Below, in pieces: positions 8,225-17,433 of a DNA stretch of 64,000 nucleotides. Source of the stretch: G965218495 sp965262785 (GTDB taxonomy: Bacteria > Bacteroidota > Rhodothermia > Rhodothermales > Bin80); assembly GCA_965262785.1 (NCBI GenBank), contig OZ253559.1:930001-994000 (forward strand), in the 5' to 3' direction. The notes beneath the pieces are model-generated. The model was not told the origin of the DNA and did not search any database. It saw only the letters and a program-made list of their open reading frames with translations. A program made the translations under genes and the position numbers. Numbering within the stretch: position 1 is the first letter of the stretch; each line of letters begins with the position of its first letter.

Positions 8225-10094
8225 CATTTCAGGGTCGTTTTGTGTGCGCCTTGTAGGTGTAGTTGTGAGGCTTGAGGCCCATAATCATGGCGATCTGGCG
8301 CTGGAGCGGACCTTGGTCTGCATCCTTCTTCAACAGAATGCAGGAGCGCCGGTCTGTTGGCAATACGGTCGTGATCCGGTGCCACCGGTTCAGCTCAAAC
8401 TGCAGCGTGGTCCAGCTGCTGTGGAGGTCATACTGCTTCAGCTTCGTGCGAATGAGTTGCACCGCCTGATAGGCCAGTACCGAGAGGAAGATGTGTGTCC
8501 GGATGCGCTCATCCTTGCTGTGGTATAGGGGACGCATGCCCAACTCGGACTTCAGCGAACGAAACGTGCGCTCGATGTCTGCAAGCTTCCAGTATGTGCG
8601 TGCGATTTGCGAGGCAGACCAGTCCGTGTGGCTGGTATGCAGGATGTAGCCGCCCGATGCTTGCGTCTGCTGCTCAAACGCAGACAGGTGCGTAAAGGTG
8701 ACCGCCTTCGCGTGCGTACTGTCCTTTTTGCGCAAGACATCGATCTTGTACTGGTACGAGACGCGCTTATGCCTTTCGAGCTCGCGACCGAGTCTGCGTT
8801 GCACCTTGTCGTATTCCTTGACGCAGCGGGGCTTGGAGAGTCCCTCGTGCAGGGTCTTCAGCGCAGCCTCGAACTTTGCGCGCCTGGTGTTCAGTATGCG
8901 ATCACCGGTGGCCTTGCGTGCCTCGCTATGCAGGTAGACTTGCAGCGTTCCCTCTTGCTGCTCCAGGCGCCAGGCTTTGATGGAGACCCCGCTTTGTGTA
9001 TTCCAGCACTCCTCCGGCGGGCGTTCAGGGGGTGGCGGCGCCTGCGTGCGCTGCACACAGATCCAATCCAGTCCCTTCGACCGCAAGTACGCCACATTGG
9101 CGCGCGTGGCTATGCCCGCGTCCATGATGACGGTCGCACGAGCGCCATTGAGCCTCTCCATGGCCTGTTGAAGCGTCTTTGGTTCGCTGGCATTGCCAGC
9201 AAGGACGGCTGCGCCACGCACAAAGCCGGACGCGTCCAGCATTAAGGCCAACGTCACCAACGGACAATCCGATCGCTTTTCCTTGCTTCGTCCATACGCC
9301 AGGAGCGCGCCTTTCTTGCGACCCGTGTAGAATGTGTTGGTCAGATCATACAAGATGAGCGTCTCACTAAAGCCCAACAGCCGCTGCGCATTGCCATAGA
9401 GTCCGTCCATAAGCGCTTCGCGCAGCGCATACAGCCGATCGCCTACGCGGTACAGCGTACTTGCGCACGGGGCCTCCAGCTGCACCAGCTCCAAAATGGC
9501 GGAGGCCTTCATCATCCACTGGTACGTATGCGCCTCACTTCCGGGCGACAACATGCGCCCAACCACCAGAACCAGGGCCATGCGAATAGCATCTTCTCGC
9601 ATGCCCAGCGCGCGTAGCAGCGCCGTGAAGCCGAGTTGCTCCAAGGCTTGCAGGCATACGCGCTCGCCGCCGACCGTGCGTGTATCCGGATGATGCACTG
9701 CGTCGGTAATGATGGCGTCGCGGTCGTCGCGTCCGGCGTCCACATCGTAGTCCTTCTCACGCAGCCGGCGCACGATCTCGTCCACGGCGCATTCGATCTT
9801 CTCATCCTCCAGCGGTAGTGCGCGCTGTCCGCGCAGTGCCAGCTCAACCCGCTTGGTTACGGTGGGCCAGTCGGCTTCGGCAATGTCAAAGTCCTGTCCA
9901 AGGTTCAGGATGGTTTTTTGATTGGGCTGGCCATTGACACGTCGGCATTCGAGCAGTCCGTATCCGGTGCGTTGCGTTGCATCTTTGAGCTTGTAGACTC
10001 TCCTGCGGATGTACACGGCGCAGTCGTATTGGCCTGCGCCCAATATAGCGGGTGGGGGCGTTGTCTGTGTGAAGTATTGATGAATAACACTAAA
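8225..10094 (-). mobile_element. IS1634-family insertion sequence (approximate limits)
   Basis: The element is taken as the segment between the two ATAGCACTAC direct repeats. It holds one transposase gene filling nearly the whole length. Only a weak inverted match (about 13 of 20 bases) is seen between the tips, so the exact ends are tentative. It sits between the MoxR gene and the MBL nuclease gene, disrupting no recognisable reading frame. Confidence 0.6.
8229..10016 (-). CDS. IS1634-family transposase
   Basis: A 595-residue DDE transposase. The start chosen is GTG 10016, because family members open with a (M)YIRR...YK segment followed by a LNLG motif (here TILNLGQDF); an in-frame TTG at 10043 is less likely. 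Later features are LYDLTNTFYTG with the first catalytic Asp, VIMDAGIATRANVAYL with the second, and DIERTFRSLKSELGMRPLYH with the final Glu, followed by the HIFLSVLAYQ helix typical of the IS4/IS1634 group. The frame is open end to end, so the enzyme could be active. Confidence 0.9.
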   Translation of the reverse strand: MYIRRRVYKLKDATQRTGYGLLECRRVNGQPNQKTILNLGQDFDIAEADWPTVTKRVELALRGQRALPLEDEKIECAVDEIVRRLREKDYDVDAGRDDRDAIITDAVHHPDTRTVGGERVCLQALEQLGFTALLRALGMREDAIRMALVLVVGRMLSPGSEAHTYQWMMKASAILELVQLEAPCASTLYRVGDRLYALREALMDGLYGNAQRLLGFSETLILYDLTNTFYTGRKKGALLAYGRSKEKRSDCPLVTLALMLDASGFVRGAAVLAGNASEPKTLQQAMERLNGARATVIMDAGIATRANVAYLRSKGLDWICVQRTQAPPPPERPPEECWNTQSGVSIKAWRLEQQEGTLQVYLHSEARKATGDRILNTRRAKFEAALKTLHEGLSKPRCVKEYDKVQRRLGRELERHKRVSYQYKIDVLRKKDSTHAKAVTFTHLSAFEQQTQASGGYILHTSHTDWSASQIARTYWKLADIERTFRSLKSELGMRPLYHSKDERIRTHIFLSVLAYQAVQLIRTKLKQYDLHSSWTTLQFELNRWHRITTVLPTDRRSCILLKKDADQGPLQRQIAMIMGLKPHNYTYKAHTKRP

Positions 10095-10104
10095 ATAGCA
10101 CTAC
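10095..10104. repeat. Right copy of 10-bp direct repeat flanking the IS1634-family element
   Basis: Second copy of ATAGCACTAC, matching 8215-8224 in the same orientation. Confidence 0.5.
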
Positions 10105-10414
10105 AACAGACTTCGTCAATAATAACGGTTATAAACCCTATGAGTAATAGATGATACTCGAATTCAAATCGCCTATTTTACCCGTGCCAACACCTCGTCC
10201 CTCGGCAAAAGTGACAAACTTCCGTGTAGAATTGCTGGCCGGTGCTCGGTGCCAGGAATCGGGGTTGGCACTGGTCCAGCTATGGCGCAGCCACGTCGAT
10301 CCCTCCATGCTGGCCGCGCGCGGATCAGCCAGATGATATTTTGGTGCCCAGGTGGGCCGGAATGAGGCGTTGCGGAGCGACACCGCAGCCGCTGGACTTC
10401 GTCCGCGACGTGCC
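10105..10414. other. Intergenic stretch with no supported gene
   Basis: The bases between the insertion sequence and the MBL nuclease gene contain only short overlapping ORFs on both strands with no recognisable family. The first 60 bases are AT-rich. The rest is GC-rich and could be eroded coding sequence, but no parent gene can be named. Confidence 0.4.
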
Positions 10415-11806
10415 CTACAGCTCTATGCCCTGACCCATTTCGGGCACCAGTACCTCCGTGCCAGGGCATGCTTTGGCAATGGCTTCGGCCATCCATGCGC
10501 GGGCTGCGGTTTCCCCGTGGACCAGGACGGTCTTTTTCGGGCGCAGGTGGCCGACCAAACCGACCAGCTCCCTGCGGGTGCTGTGACCGCTGAACCGGAA
10601 CCGCTCAACCTGACAGGCAAGCGGCTGCATGCCCGTTTGCCGGTCCAGGATTACGCCGTCCTGACCTTGCTCGTTAGCCTGTAGCAGGCGGCCGCCCGGT
10701 GAGTCTTCCTTGCAAAAGCCGACCATCAGAATGGCATGCTTTTCTTCCTCCACGAGTAGCTGCGCGAGCTTGTTCGACATCGTTTTTTCGAACAGCATCC
10801 CGCTGGCTAAGACAAAGATGGATGGCTGGTGCGTAGCTTTCAGAATCTTGGCCTGCTTAAATGGAAAGCGCCGCTGGTCAACCTGATAGACTTCAAACTC
10901 CTCATTGATACGCGGCGTGTCATGTCGCGTCTGGTCATAGATCCTGGACACCTCGCGCAGCCCGCCCGCGGTATACACGGGTACATTCTTGGGTAGCCGT
11001 CCCTGTCGTTTGAATCGATCGATAACAGCCAAAACTTCCTGCGCGCGTCCCAGCATGAACACCGGCACCAGTGCACATCCTTCGCGTGCAATAACGCCTT
11101 GGAGTGCCTCGCAGAATCGGTGCTCTTCGGCCTTGCGCGTGGTTAACTCCGCGCGAGGGTCGGCGCCAAGCGTCGTCTCCGTAATCAGTATATCAATGGG
11201 GGGCTCGGGGTAGCACCCGCCGGGGATAATTGCCTGCGAACGCGTATTGGTGTCGCTGGTGTAGAAGAGCCGACGCTCGCTTCCCTTTTCTGAAAACTGG
11301 ATCAATACGCCCGAAGATCCAAGCACATGGCCCGCGCTATAGAATTCCGCGGACACTTGTTGGTGGCCCTGCTGAAGCACGAACGGTGCCTCGTAGTCAT
11401 GCGTGGAAAAGCGCGCCAGCGTATCCTCCAGTTGTTCTGCATCGAATAGCGGCAAATGCATCGAGGAACCCTCCCGATACTTGCGCTCCTGCAAGCGTGC
11501 GGAAGCAAACAGCATGAATTCCACCAGCGCACGAGTCGCATGCGTCAGGTGCACGTGGACCTGCGGAAAGTTCTCCACCAATGTGGGCAACCCACCAATA
11601 TGGTCATGGTGGGCATGCGTGACAAAGACATGGCTGGCATGGTCTGCACCGTAGAGGCTCCGAATCAGGTCGTACCGTGGCAGGCTGGGAACACCCTCGG
11701 CGTTTGGGTCCGCACCGGCATCCAGAACCAGACCGCCCCCGGCAATAGACAGAAAGTGACAACTGGCTCCGATCTCGTCGGAGCCGCCTAAGCTCAAGAA
11801 TTGCAT
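10415..11806 (-). CDS. Beta-CASP metallo-beta-lactamase RNA-processing nuclease
   Basis: A 463-residue protein of the CPSF/Ysh1-like exonuclease family, which cuts or trims RNA. The metallo-beta-lactamase motif HAHHDH is at about 64-69. YSAGHVLGSSG gives the next metal-site His, and FYTSDTNTRSQ sits at the motif-4 position. A beta-CASP insert follows (VPVFMLGRAQEVL) and then the C-terminal motifs FVLASGMLFE, RFRFSGHSTRRELV and KTVLVHGE, which supply the late His residues. The start lies near a 10-bp hairpin that separates it from the aldolase gene upstream. Confidence 0.9.
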   Translation of the reverse strand: MQFLSLGGSDEIGASCHFLSIAGGGLVLDAGADPNAEGVPSLPRYDLIRSLYGADHASHVFVTHAHHDHIGGLPTLVENFPQVHVHLTHATRALVEFMLFASARLQERKYREGSSMHLPLFDAEQLEDTLARFSTHDYEAPFVLQQGHQQVSAEFYSAGHVLGSSGVLIQFSEKGSERRLFYTSDTNTRSQAIIPGGCYPEPPIDILITETTLGADPRAELTTRKAEEHRFCEALQGVIAREGCALVPVFMLGRAQEVLAVIDRFKRQGRLPKNVPVYTAGGLREVSRIYDQTRHDTPRINEEFEVYQVDQRRFPFKQAKILKATHQPSIFVLASGMLFEKTMSNKLAQLLVEEEKHAILMVGFCKEDSPGGRLLQANEQGQDGVILDRQTGMQPLACQVERFRFSGHSTRRELVGLVGHLRPKKTVLVHGETAARAWMAEAIAKACPGTEVLVPEMGQGIEL

Positions 11807-11816
11807 GCAGTATGAT

Positions 11817-11846
11817 AGGCCGCCCGTGCCTTGGCCCGGGCGGCCT
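11817..11846 (-). terminator. GC-rich hairpin between the aldolase and nuclease genes
   Basis: AGGCCGCCCG at 11817-11826 is perfectly complementary to CGGGCGGCCT at 11837-11846 with a 10-nt loop. It lies 26 bases after the aldolase stop and 10 bases before the nuclease start codon. There is no T tract, so it may be an attenuator or RNA-stability element rather than a classic terminator. Confidence 0.45.
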
Positions 11847-11872
11847 GCTAAAGAGTTTGCTACGGCATTGGC

Positions 11873-12535
11873 CTAGGACTTGAAGCTCTTCCAGTCTGCC
11901 AGAAAGCGCGCCAGGCCAATGTCCGTGAGCGGGTGTTTGAGCAGCTTTTTGATGACGCCCAGCGGCATCGTGGCCACGTGCGCTCCCATTAGTGCCGCCT
12001 CAACGACATGAATGGGATGTCGAATCGAAGCGGCCAGCACCTCCGTCTGGAAGTCGTATTGGTTGTATATGGTGATGATTTCTTCCAGCAGCTTCAGGCC
12101 GTCGGATGAAATGTCGTCAACGCGTCCAAGAAAGGGGCTGATATAGGCGGCACCGGCCTTCGCTGCAATCAGCGCCTGCGATGGCGAAAAGCACAGAGTG
12201 CAGTTGACGCGGATGCCTTCTGCATCCAGCGCCTTGATAGCTTTGATGCCTTCAAGGATAAGCGGGACCTTTACCACGACATTGCTGTGGATGGCAGCGA
12301 GCGCATGCGCCTCGTGCATGATGCCGGCAAAGTCGACAGCCGTAACCTCCGCGGACACGTCACCGTCGACCATCTCGCAGATTCGCAATATTTGCGCATG
12401 AAAGTCCAGCGTGCGGCCCACCTTGTCGGCGGCCTTCCTCATGAGCGAAGGGTTGGTGGTGACGCCATCAAGGACGCCCATATCCTGGGCTTCTTTGACC
12501 TCGTCAAGGTCTGCGGTGTCAATGAAGAATTTCAT
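11873..12535 (-). CDS. fsa: Transaldolase / fructose-6-phosphate aldolase family protein
   Basis: A small (220-residue) transaldolase-family class I aldolase. MKFFIDTAD at the N-terminus and GVTTNPSLM near residue 24 are family signatures. The Schiff-base Lys is at about K89 in VVVKVPL. HVATMPLGVIKKLLKHPLTD closes the barrel with the usual C-terminal motif. The short subfamily contains both F6P aldolases and true transaldolases, so the substrate is open. Its start overlaps the stop of the upstream phosphatase gene by 4 bases. Confidence 0.92.
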   Translation of the reverse strand: MKFFIDTADLDEVKEAQDMGVLDGVTTNPSLMRKAADKVGRTLDFHAQILRICEMVDGDVSAEVTAVDFAGIMHEAHALAAIHSNVVVKVPLILEGIKAIKALDAEGIRVNCTLCFSPSQALIAAKAGAAYISPFLGRVDDISSDGLKLLEEIITIYNQYDFQTEVLAASIRHPIHVVEAALMGAHVATMPLGVIKKLLKHPLTDIGLARFLADWKSFKS

Positions 12536-14286
12536 GTCTGCTCATTGTTGCGAAACGACCCGTTTTGTCTGCTGTCCTCGGCCTTCAAGATAATCATTGT
12601 CCGGTCATCGCTTAGAAAGCTCACTGGCCCCGTAAACGACTCGACATCTTCCTGGATCAGCTCCAACAACTCGTGCGCGCTCCTGGTGCGGTGTTGCAGG
12701 GCAAAAGACTGCAGGCGGCGGTCCGTGTACTCTTCCTGCTCCTTGCCCATGGCCTCGGTTACGCCATCGGTAAACAAAATCACTACATCGCCGGGGTTGA
12801 GCGTCACGCTGCCTCGCGCATAAGCAAGCGCCGGCAGGATGCCCAGAAGCAGGCCGCCGGCCTCCAACTGCGCGATGCTGCCGTCTGCGCGGATGAGCAG
12901 TGGCGGCTCATGGCCGGCATTGACATACTCGAACCGGCGTGTCTCGGCCTCGTAAACCCCCGCAAAGGCGGTAATGAACTTGTCAGGGGGTGTGTTTTCG
13001 TAAATGACGCGGTTGATGTTGCCTACCGCCTGGTCCAGTGCCATGCGCATCGGTAGCATGATGTGCGTGCACGCGTGGATGCTGGACATCAGCAGTGCAG
13101 CGGGCATGCCTTTGCCTGTGACATCGGCGATGATGACATGGACTCTCCCTCCCTCCAGCGACAACACATCAAAGTAGTCTCCGCCTACCTCGCGGCTGGG
13201 CAGTGCCATCGTCGCGATCTGCAAACCCTCAACTTTTGGGATTGCGCTGGGCAGGAGGCCCTGCTGGATGTCGCGGGCGAGACGCAGCTCCTCTTCAAGG
13301 CGCTCTTTTTCGATACGCTCTTCGACCAGATCCGCGTTCTGTATTGACACGCTGGCCAAGCTGCCAAGCGAGTACAAGAACTCTATCTCGTTGGCCTCGT
13401 AGCTCTGCCTGGTCATCTTGGGACCCAGGCACAGTACGCCTTGCACCTTGCCCTGCTGTTTCAGCGGGAGGGCCAGCACCAGGCCGTGACGGTTAAGTGC
13501 GTCGCGTACCAAGGTGGAGCCGGAGGGTCCATCGGCCAGGGTCAGCTCCGTGACCGCGTCAAAAAAAGCCGCCGCAAACGAGGGGTTGGGGACACCTTGC
13601 GCCGAGACTACGTCAAAAGAAGGCTGGGCCCGCTTCAAAAAAAAGATGTGCTTGCTGACCATCATCTGTCCCATGAGGGCAAACGAGAACAGGCGCACCA
13701 GGCGGGAACGCTCTGGCGTAGCATTGAATTCCTGTGACAGGTCAAACAGCGTGTTGAGCTGCTGCACGCGGTAGTCCAAATCACGGTTGGCCTGCTGAAG
13801 CTCTTCAACAACCATAGAGTTGTGAATGGCCGCGGCGGAAATGTGCACCAGTGACTGGACAAATTTCAGCTCAGCTTTGTCAAAAGGCTGGCGTGTGGCT
13901 TTGCGCCCCAGCCCGACAAGGCCGATGTGGCGGTCCTGGTAGCGTATCGACAACACCAAGGCGATGCCGTGGGTCATCAGCTTCTGCGGAATTGCATCAT
14001 TCTGTAGCATCTCGCCGGTGGAATGGTCTCCAAGTGCGAGTTGCGTGTCTTTCTGAATGTCCCGTATCCCTTTGACAATCGCCACGCGGTATCGCGATTC
14101 AATCGGCATGTACAAGAGAACCATGCCGCGCGTCACCAAGAGCTTGCTCATGGTGGTCAGCAGCAGGTTTCGCAGCACAAAGTCCAAGTCCAAAGAGCTG
14201 CTCAGGACCCGACTTGTCTCAAATAGCGAATGAAGGTCGTAGCGCTGCGTGCGCTCCGCGCGTCGCATAGCCGTTACTGCGTCCAC
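12532..14286 (-). CDS. GAF-GAF-PP2C (SpoIIE/RsbU-type) serine phosphatase
   Basis: A 584-residue signalling protein. Two GAF sensor domains occupy about 20-165 and 185-335 (QNADLVEERIEKE marks the end of the second). A short coiled linker (EELRLARDIQQGLLPS) leads into a SpoIIE/RsbU PP2C domain. Metal-site motifs there are EVGGDYFDV, IIADVTGKGMPAALLMS, AGHEPPLL, VILFTDGVTEAMG and DDRTMIIL. Such enzymes dephosphorylate anti-sigma-factor antagonists in partner-switching pathways. No anti-sigma kinase gene is visible nearby. Confidence 0.92.
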   Translation of the reverse strand: MDAVTAMRRAERTQRYDLHSLFETSRVLSSSLDLDFVLRNLLLTTMSKLLVTRGMVLLYMPIESRYRVAIVKGIRDIQKDTQLALGDHSTGEMLQNDAIPQKLMTHGIALVLSIRYQDRHIGLVGLGRKATRQPFDKAELKFVQSLVHISAAAIHNSMVVEELQQANRDLDYRVQQLNTLFDLSQEFNATPERSRLVRLFSFALMGQMMVSKHIFFLKRAQPSFDVVSAQGVPNPSFAAAFFDAVTELTLADGPSGSTLVRDALNRHGLVLALPLKQQGKVQGVLCLGPKMTRQSYEANEIEFLYSLGSLASVSIQNADLVEERIEKERLEEELRLARDIQQGLLPSAIPKVEGLQIATMALPSREVGGDYFDVLSLEGGRVHVIIADVTGKGMPAALLMSSIHACTHIMLPMRMALDQAVGNINRVIYENTPPDKFITAFAGVYEAETRRFEYVNAGHEPPLLIRADGSIAQLEAGGLLLGILPALAYARGSVTLNPGDVVILFTDGVTEAMGKEQEEYTDRRLQSFALQHRTRSAHELLELIQEDVESFTGPVSFLSDDRTMIILKAEDSRQNGSFRNNEQT

Positions 14287-14319
14287 CTTATCTTGTATTG
14301 ATGGGAGTTGCCTAGTGCA

Positions 14320-15003
14320 CTACAGCGAAAGGCTTTCGCCGGGAGCCAGCACCCGCGCGGGCAGCCCGGCACGGTCCATGGCAGATGTCCACGTGCCAAT
14401 GTCCATCTCAATGGGAGGGAATGTGTTGTAATGCATTGGAACATTCAGCTTGGCCTGCACCATCCGTGCGGCGCGCACGCTGCCTTGAATTCCCATCGTG
14501 AAGCAGTCGCCCACGGGCATCATCATTACATCGACCGCGTGGTCCTCGCCAATCCAGGCCATCTCGCCAAATGCGTCGGTGTCTCCCGCGTTGTAGATGC
14601 ATTTTCCCTCGGCATGTATCAGGTACCCATTCGGATTGCCGCCGTAGGTGCCATCCGGAAAGGACGATGAATGGCGCGCGTAGGTCTGCGTCGCACGGCC
14701 CCACGGAAACTGCCAAGTGCCGCCGGTGTTGAGCGAGAGGACGTTGGCGTGTCCTTGCGCCTGGACGTAGTTGGCGATTTCAAAGTTTGCCACCACGAGG
14801 GCGCCGCTGCGCCTGGCGATATCCATGGTATCGCCCCAATGGTCACCGTGTGCATGTGTCAGAACAATTACATCGGGGTGCAGCTCGGCCGGTGTGATGA
14901 CACCTTCGGAGTGCTTGTTACCCGTCAGAAATGGGTCGAAGAGCAGAGTGGTTTTCCCCGCTGCGAGTTGGAAAGTAGAGTGCCCGTAATAGGTGAGCGT
15001 CAT
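14320..15003 (-). CDS. UPF0173 metal-dependent hydrolase (MBL fold)
   Basis: A 227-residue metallo-beta-lactamase-fold hydrolase. The N-terminal YYGHSTFQL and LFDPFLTGN motifs identify the UPF0173 group. The metal motif HAHGDH is at about 50-55. Later metal positions are in ARHSSS and YNAGDTDAFGEM, and MHYNTFPPI carries a conserved C-terminal His. Function is unknown; the family is widespread. It starts 10 bases after the LamG gene stop and precedes the phosphatase by 33 bases. Confidence 0.92.
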   Translation of the reverse strand: MTLTYYGHSTFQLAAGKTTLLFDPFLTGNKHSEGVITPAELHPDVIVLTHAHGDHWGDTMDIARRSGALVVANFEIANYVQAQGHANVLSLNTGGTWQFPWGRATQTYARHSSSFPDGTYGGNPNGYLIHAEGKCIYNAGDTDAFGEMAWIGEDHAVDVMMMPVGDCFTMGIQGSVRAARMVQAKLNVPMHYNTFPPIEMDIGTWTSAMDRAGLPARVLAPGESLSL

Positions 15004-15013
15004 GGCAGCTGTG

Positions 15014-16684
15014 CTACTTCATCAGTAATATCTTGCGGGTCTGCGCCCGCCCGTCTTTGCCTACCAGCCGCACAAAGTAGGTGCCGCTGGGCAGGTCTTC
15101 TCCGTTGAACCCCACTTGCCAGATGCCTGGCTTGCGCGAACCCGACACGAGGTTTTGTACGAGCTGTCCGGATACGTCCCATACTGAAAGGCGCACGGTT
15201 TGCTCCTCGGTGATTTCGAAGCTGATGGTCGTTGCCGGATTAAACGGATTGGGGTAGTTGTCCAGAATCTGCGCGGTGAGCGCATTACCCGCGCCCACGG
15301 CGAGTCCAAGCTTTATGGTTCCCGACAGTTGCTCCAAGCCATTGCCATACCGTTGGCGCAGCCGATAAAACACTACCTGACTCGCTACGCTTTCATCGAC
15401 GAAAGAGAATTTGTTTTCTCCTTTAGCATACACGACATCTACCTCATCAAAGTCCTTGCCGTTAAAGGAGCGCTCGATAATATAGGCGGGCTTTAGGCCT
15501 TGGGGGGCATCCCACGAAAGGCTGACGCCAAGCGGCGTAACTTCGCCCCTGAAGTTCTGGGCTGGCACGTAGAAGGCAAGGTTTGTCCCTACGGCGGTAC
15601 TCCCTGTGGCGGGCCGAAAGACCAGGGGTGAGGTTTCTGGTCGGTCGAAGCTTAGAACTGCCAGACCTTCACGTGTTGATTCGGACCGGCGCATCGTGGA
15701 GCGGATATCAGTCCTGCTGCGCGCAGTGGACCAGACTCTGACTTCATCAATCTCGCCCTCAAACCGCGGGATTCTTGCGTTTCGATCTGCGCCGGCCTCC
15801 AGGCGGTGACCCACGGCAAGGTGCAAAGCTTCGTCTGGTCCCTGTGTTGCTGCATCGTGAATGGAGTCGGCGGGCTCACCGTCAAGATACAGGCGCGTTG
15901 ACCAGTCTTCAGGGTTATGTACCAAGGCCACATGATGCCACTGGCCATCGGCAACGGGCCGGTGCGAGGCTATGGATACGTGGTTTGGTCCCTGTTTGTG
16001 GTAGCTGCGAACGCGGCCGTAGGTGTCAATGATGAGCTCCAGCGGATAGCGCGACTCGTTTACTCCATTCCACGTAGAAAGCACGATGCGCTCGCGTGCA
16101 ACGGTCTTTATCCAAGCTTCTACCGTGAAGGCTGCGTCCCTGCGGATCGGCGGCAACCGCTCCTTATCAAGCACAAGCGGCGTGCCGGGCCGATTTAGGC
16201 GCAATGCTCGGTTTGTCCAGCGAATAAGCGGTGTGTCCTGCCGTACCTCCTGCATGACACGATACGCGTCCTGCGGTGCTGGCCGGCCTTCGTCGGTTGC
16301 CAAGGCGGGTGCCAAGCTCCAGGTGGCAAGGCCTCCGGAGCCGTGCGTACCGGCGCCAAGCACCAGCTCAAAGGAACCTCTAAGCGGCCGAGCAGCTGAG
16401 ACCCAGTAACGCCCAGACTGCTGTTCCTTTACCTCCAGCGGTATCTGAAGGTACCCGTGACGCAGCACGAAAGCGTCGTTGAGGGTCCAGCCGGGCGGAA
16501 AGTCAACGAAGAAACCTGCCACCGCAAGCCGTCCCGTCCATTGCGCGAAAATGGTACAGGGCTCCCCCGCCACTACTTCGTCGGGACCCCAGACCTCGGA
16601 AAACTGTCCAACGGCGGGCATCACCGCGCAGCAGCCTAGTGCCCACAGCATGGAAACACGCGCAGAAGCGCCAATAGCGCCCAT
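15014..16684 (-). CDS. LamG/concanavalin-domain secreted protein with T9SS sorting domain
   Basis: A 556-residue exported protein with a signal peptide ending near MPAVGQ. Residues 195-330 form a LamG/concanavalin A-like domain (AFTVEAWIKT, WHHVALVHN, GEIDEVRVWSTARS). The last 80 residues are a type A C-terminal sorting domain, with NYPNPFNPATTISFEI followed by LSVWDVSGQLV and GTYFVRL. The protein is therefore probably exported by the type IX system and anchored at the cell surface. Its ligand is unknown. Confidence 0.85.
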   Translation of the reverse strand: MGAIGASARVSMLWALGCCAVMPAVGQFSEVWGPDEVVAGEPCTIFAQWTGRLAVAGFFVDFPPGWTLNDAFVLRHGYLQIPLEVKEQQSGRYWVSAARPLRGSFELVLGAGTHGSGGLATWSLAPALATDEGRPAPQDAYRVMQEVRQDTPLIRWTNRALRLNRPGTPLVLDKERLPPIRRDAAFTVEAWIKTVARERIVLSTWNGVNESRYPLELIIDTYGRVRSYHKQGPNHVSIASHRPVADGQWHHVALVHNPEDWSTRLYLDGEPADSIHDAATQGPDEALHLAVGHRLEAGADRNARIPRFEGEIDEVRVWSTARSRTDIRSTMRRSESTREGLAVLSFDRPETSPLVFRPATGSTAVGTNLAFYVPAQNFRGEVTPLGVSLSWDAPQGLKPAYIIERSFNGKDFDEVDVVYAKGENKFSFVDESVASQVVFYRLRQRYGNGLEQLSGTIKLGLAVGAGNALTAQILDNYPNPFNPATTISFEITEEQTVRLSVWDVSGQLVQNLVSGSRKPGIWQVGFNGEDLPSGTYFVRLVGKDGRAQTRKILLMK

Positions 16685-16805
16685 CTTCCGGGTATTTTTC
16701 TGAGCGAAAGGCCCTCAAGAATACGCAATCGGGCTGGCAAACGCTAACCGCACAGCGTTCGGACGGGTTCAGCTATGAATGCAAACCACAGGGCCCGGAT
16801 GGAAG

Positions 16806-17249
16806 CTATTCCCAGCTTGCCGCGTTGAGCTGGGTGACATCAGGCGTAGCCGACCCAATATGGTCTTCAGAATCGGGGTCCCCAAGGAGGTAAATGGCGA
16901 CGCGGCCCGTGTCGTTTAACGAATACTCAAACTTTGAGCCGGTACGAGGCGAATAGACAAGCGAATCGAGAGCTAGGCCCTCTGTTCCAAAGAGACTGTC
17001 GGTGGCGACCAGCACCAGAGAGTCCTGCGCCAGCCACATCATCAGCGAGTCGAGCGAGCCGGGGAATTCGTCTAACTGCTGCTCATAGTAAACAAGCGCT
17101 GCGCGTACGTTGCCCATGCGGGCTTGCGTCATCTCGGTGACGGCGCGCGCTCGCTCTACCTCTTTCCAAGGTCCGGTGATGGATTGGACAAGCCAATAGC
17201 TCAAGAAGATAATTAGGAGGCCCAGACCGACCTGTATCGCGACCTTCAT
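16806..17249 (-). CDS. Small membrane-anchored hypothetical protein
   Basis: A 147-residue protein of no recognised family. From ATG 17249 it opens with one transmembrane segment (VGLGLLIIFLSYWLVQSI) at about residues 7-24, then a charged helix and a short globular tail with alternating acidic and serine residues. An alternative ATG lies 15 bases upstream. It is 121 bases before the LamG gene and divergent from pdxJ. Confidence 0.6.
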   Translation of the reverse strand: MKVAIQVGLGLLIIFLSYWLVQSITGPWKEVERARAVTEMTQARMGNVRAALVYYEQQLDEFPGSLDSLMMWLAQDSLVLVATDSLFGTEGLALDSLVYSPRTGSKFEYSLNDTGRVAIYLLGDPDSEDHIGSATPDVTQLNAASWE

Positions 17250-17433
17250 GCCTTGAATTCCCATAGGATAGCGCAGAGAGTAGCGCAGTATATCGCGTGG
17301 ATGTGCGGCCAAAATACACGTTGCAGAACTGCAATTGCAACCGCGGGGTCGCGGTTTCATACAAAGGCCGCACGGGATATGTACCGAGGATGCACGAAGC
17401 CCTGAAAAGTTGCCCGGACGGCAGCGGAAAGCC

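Noticed and set aside
10138..10383. Short reverse frame next to the IS1634 element
   Set aside because: No family match, and it overlaps other equally plausible short frames on the opposite strand.
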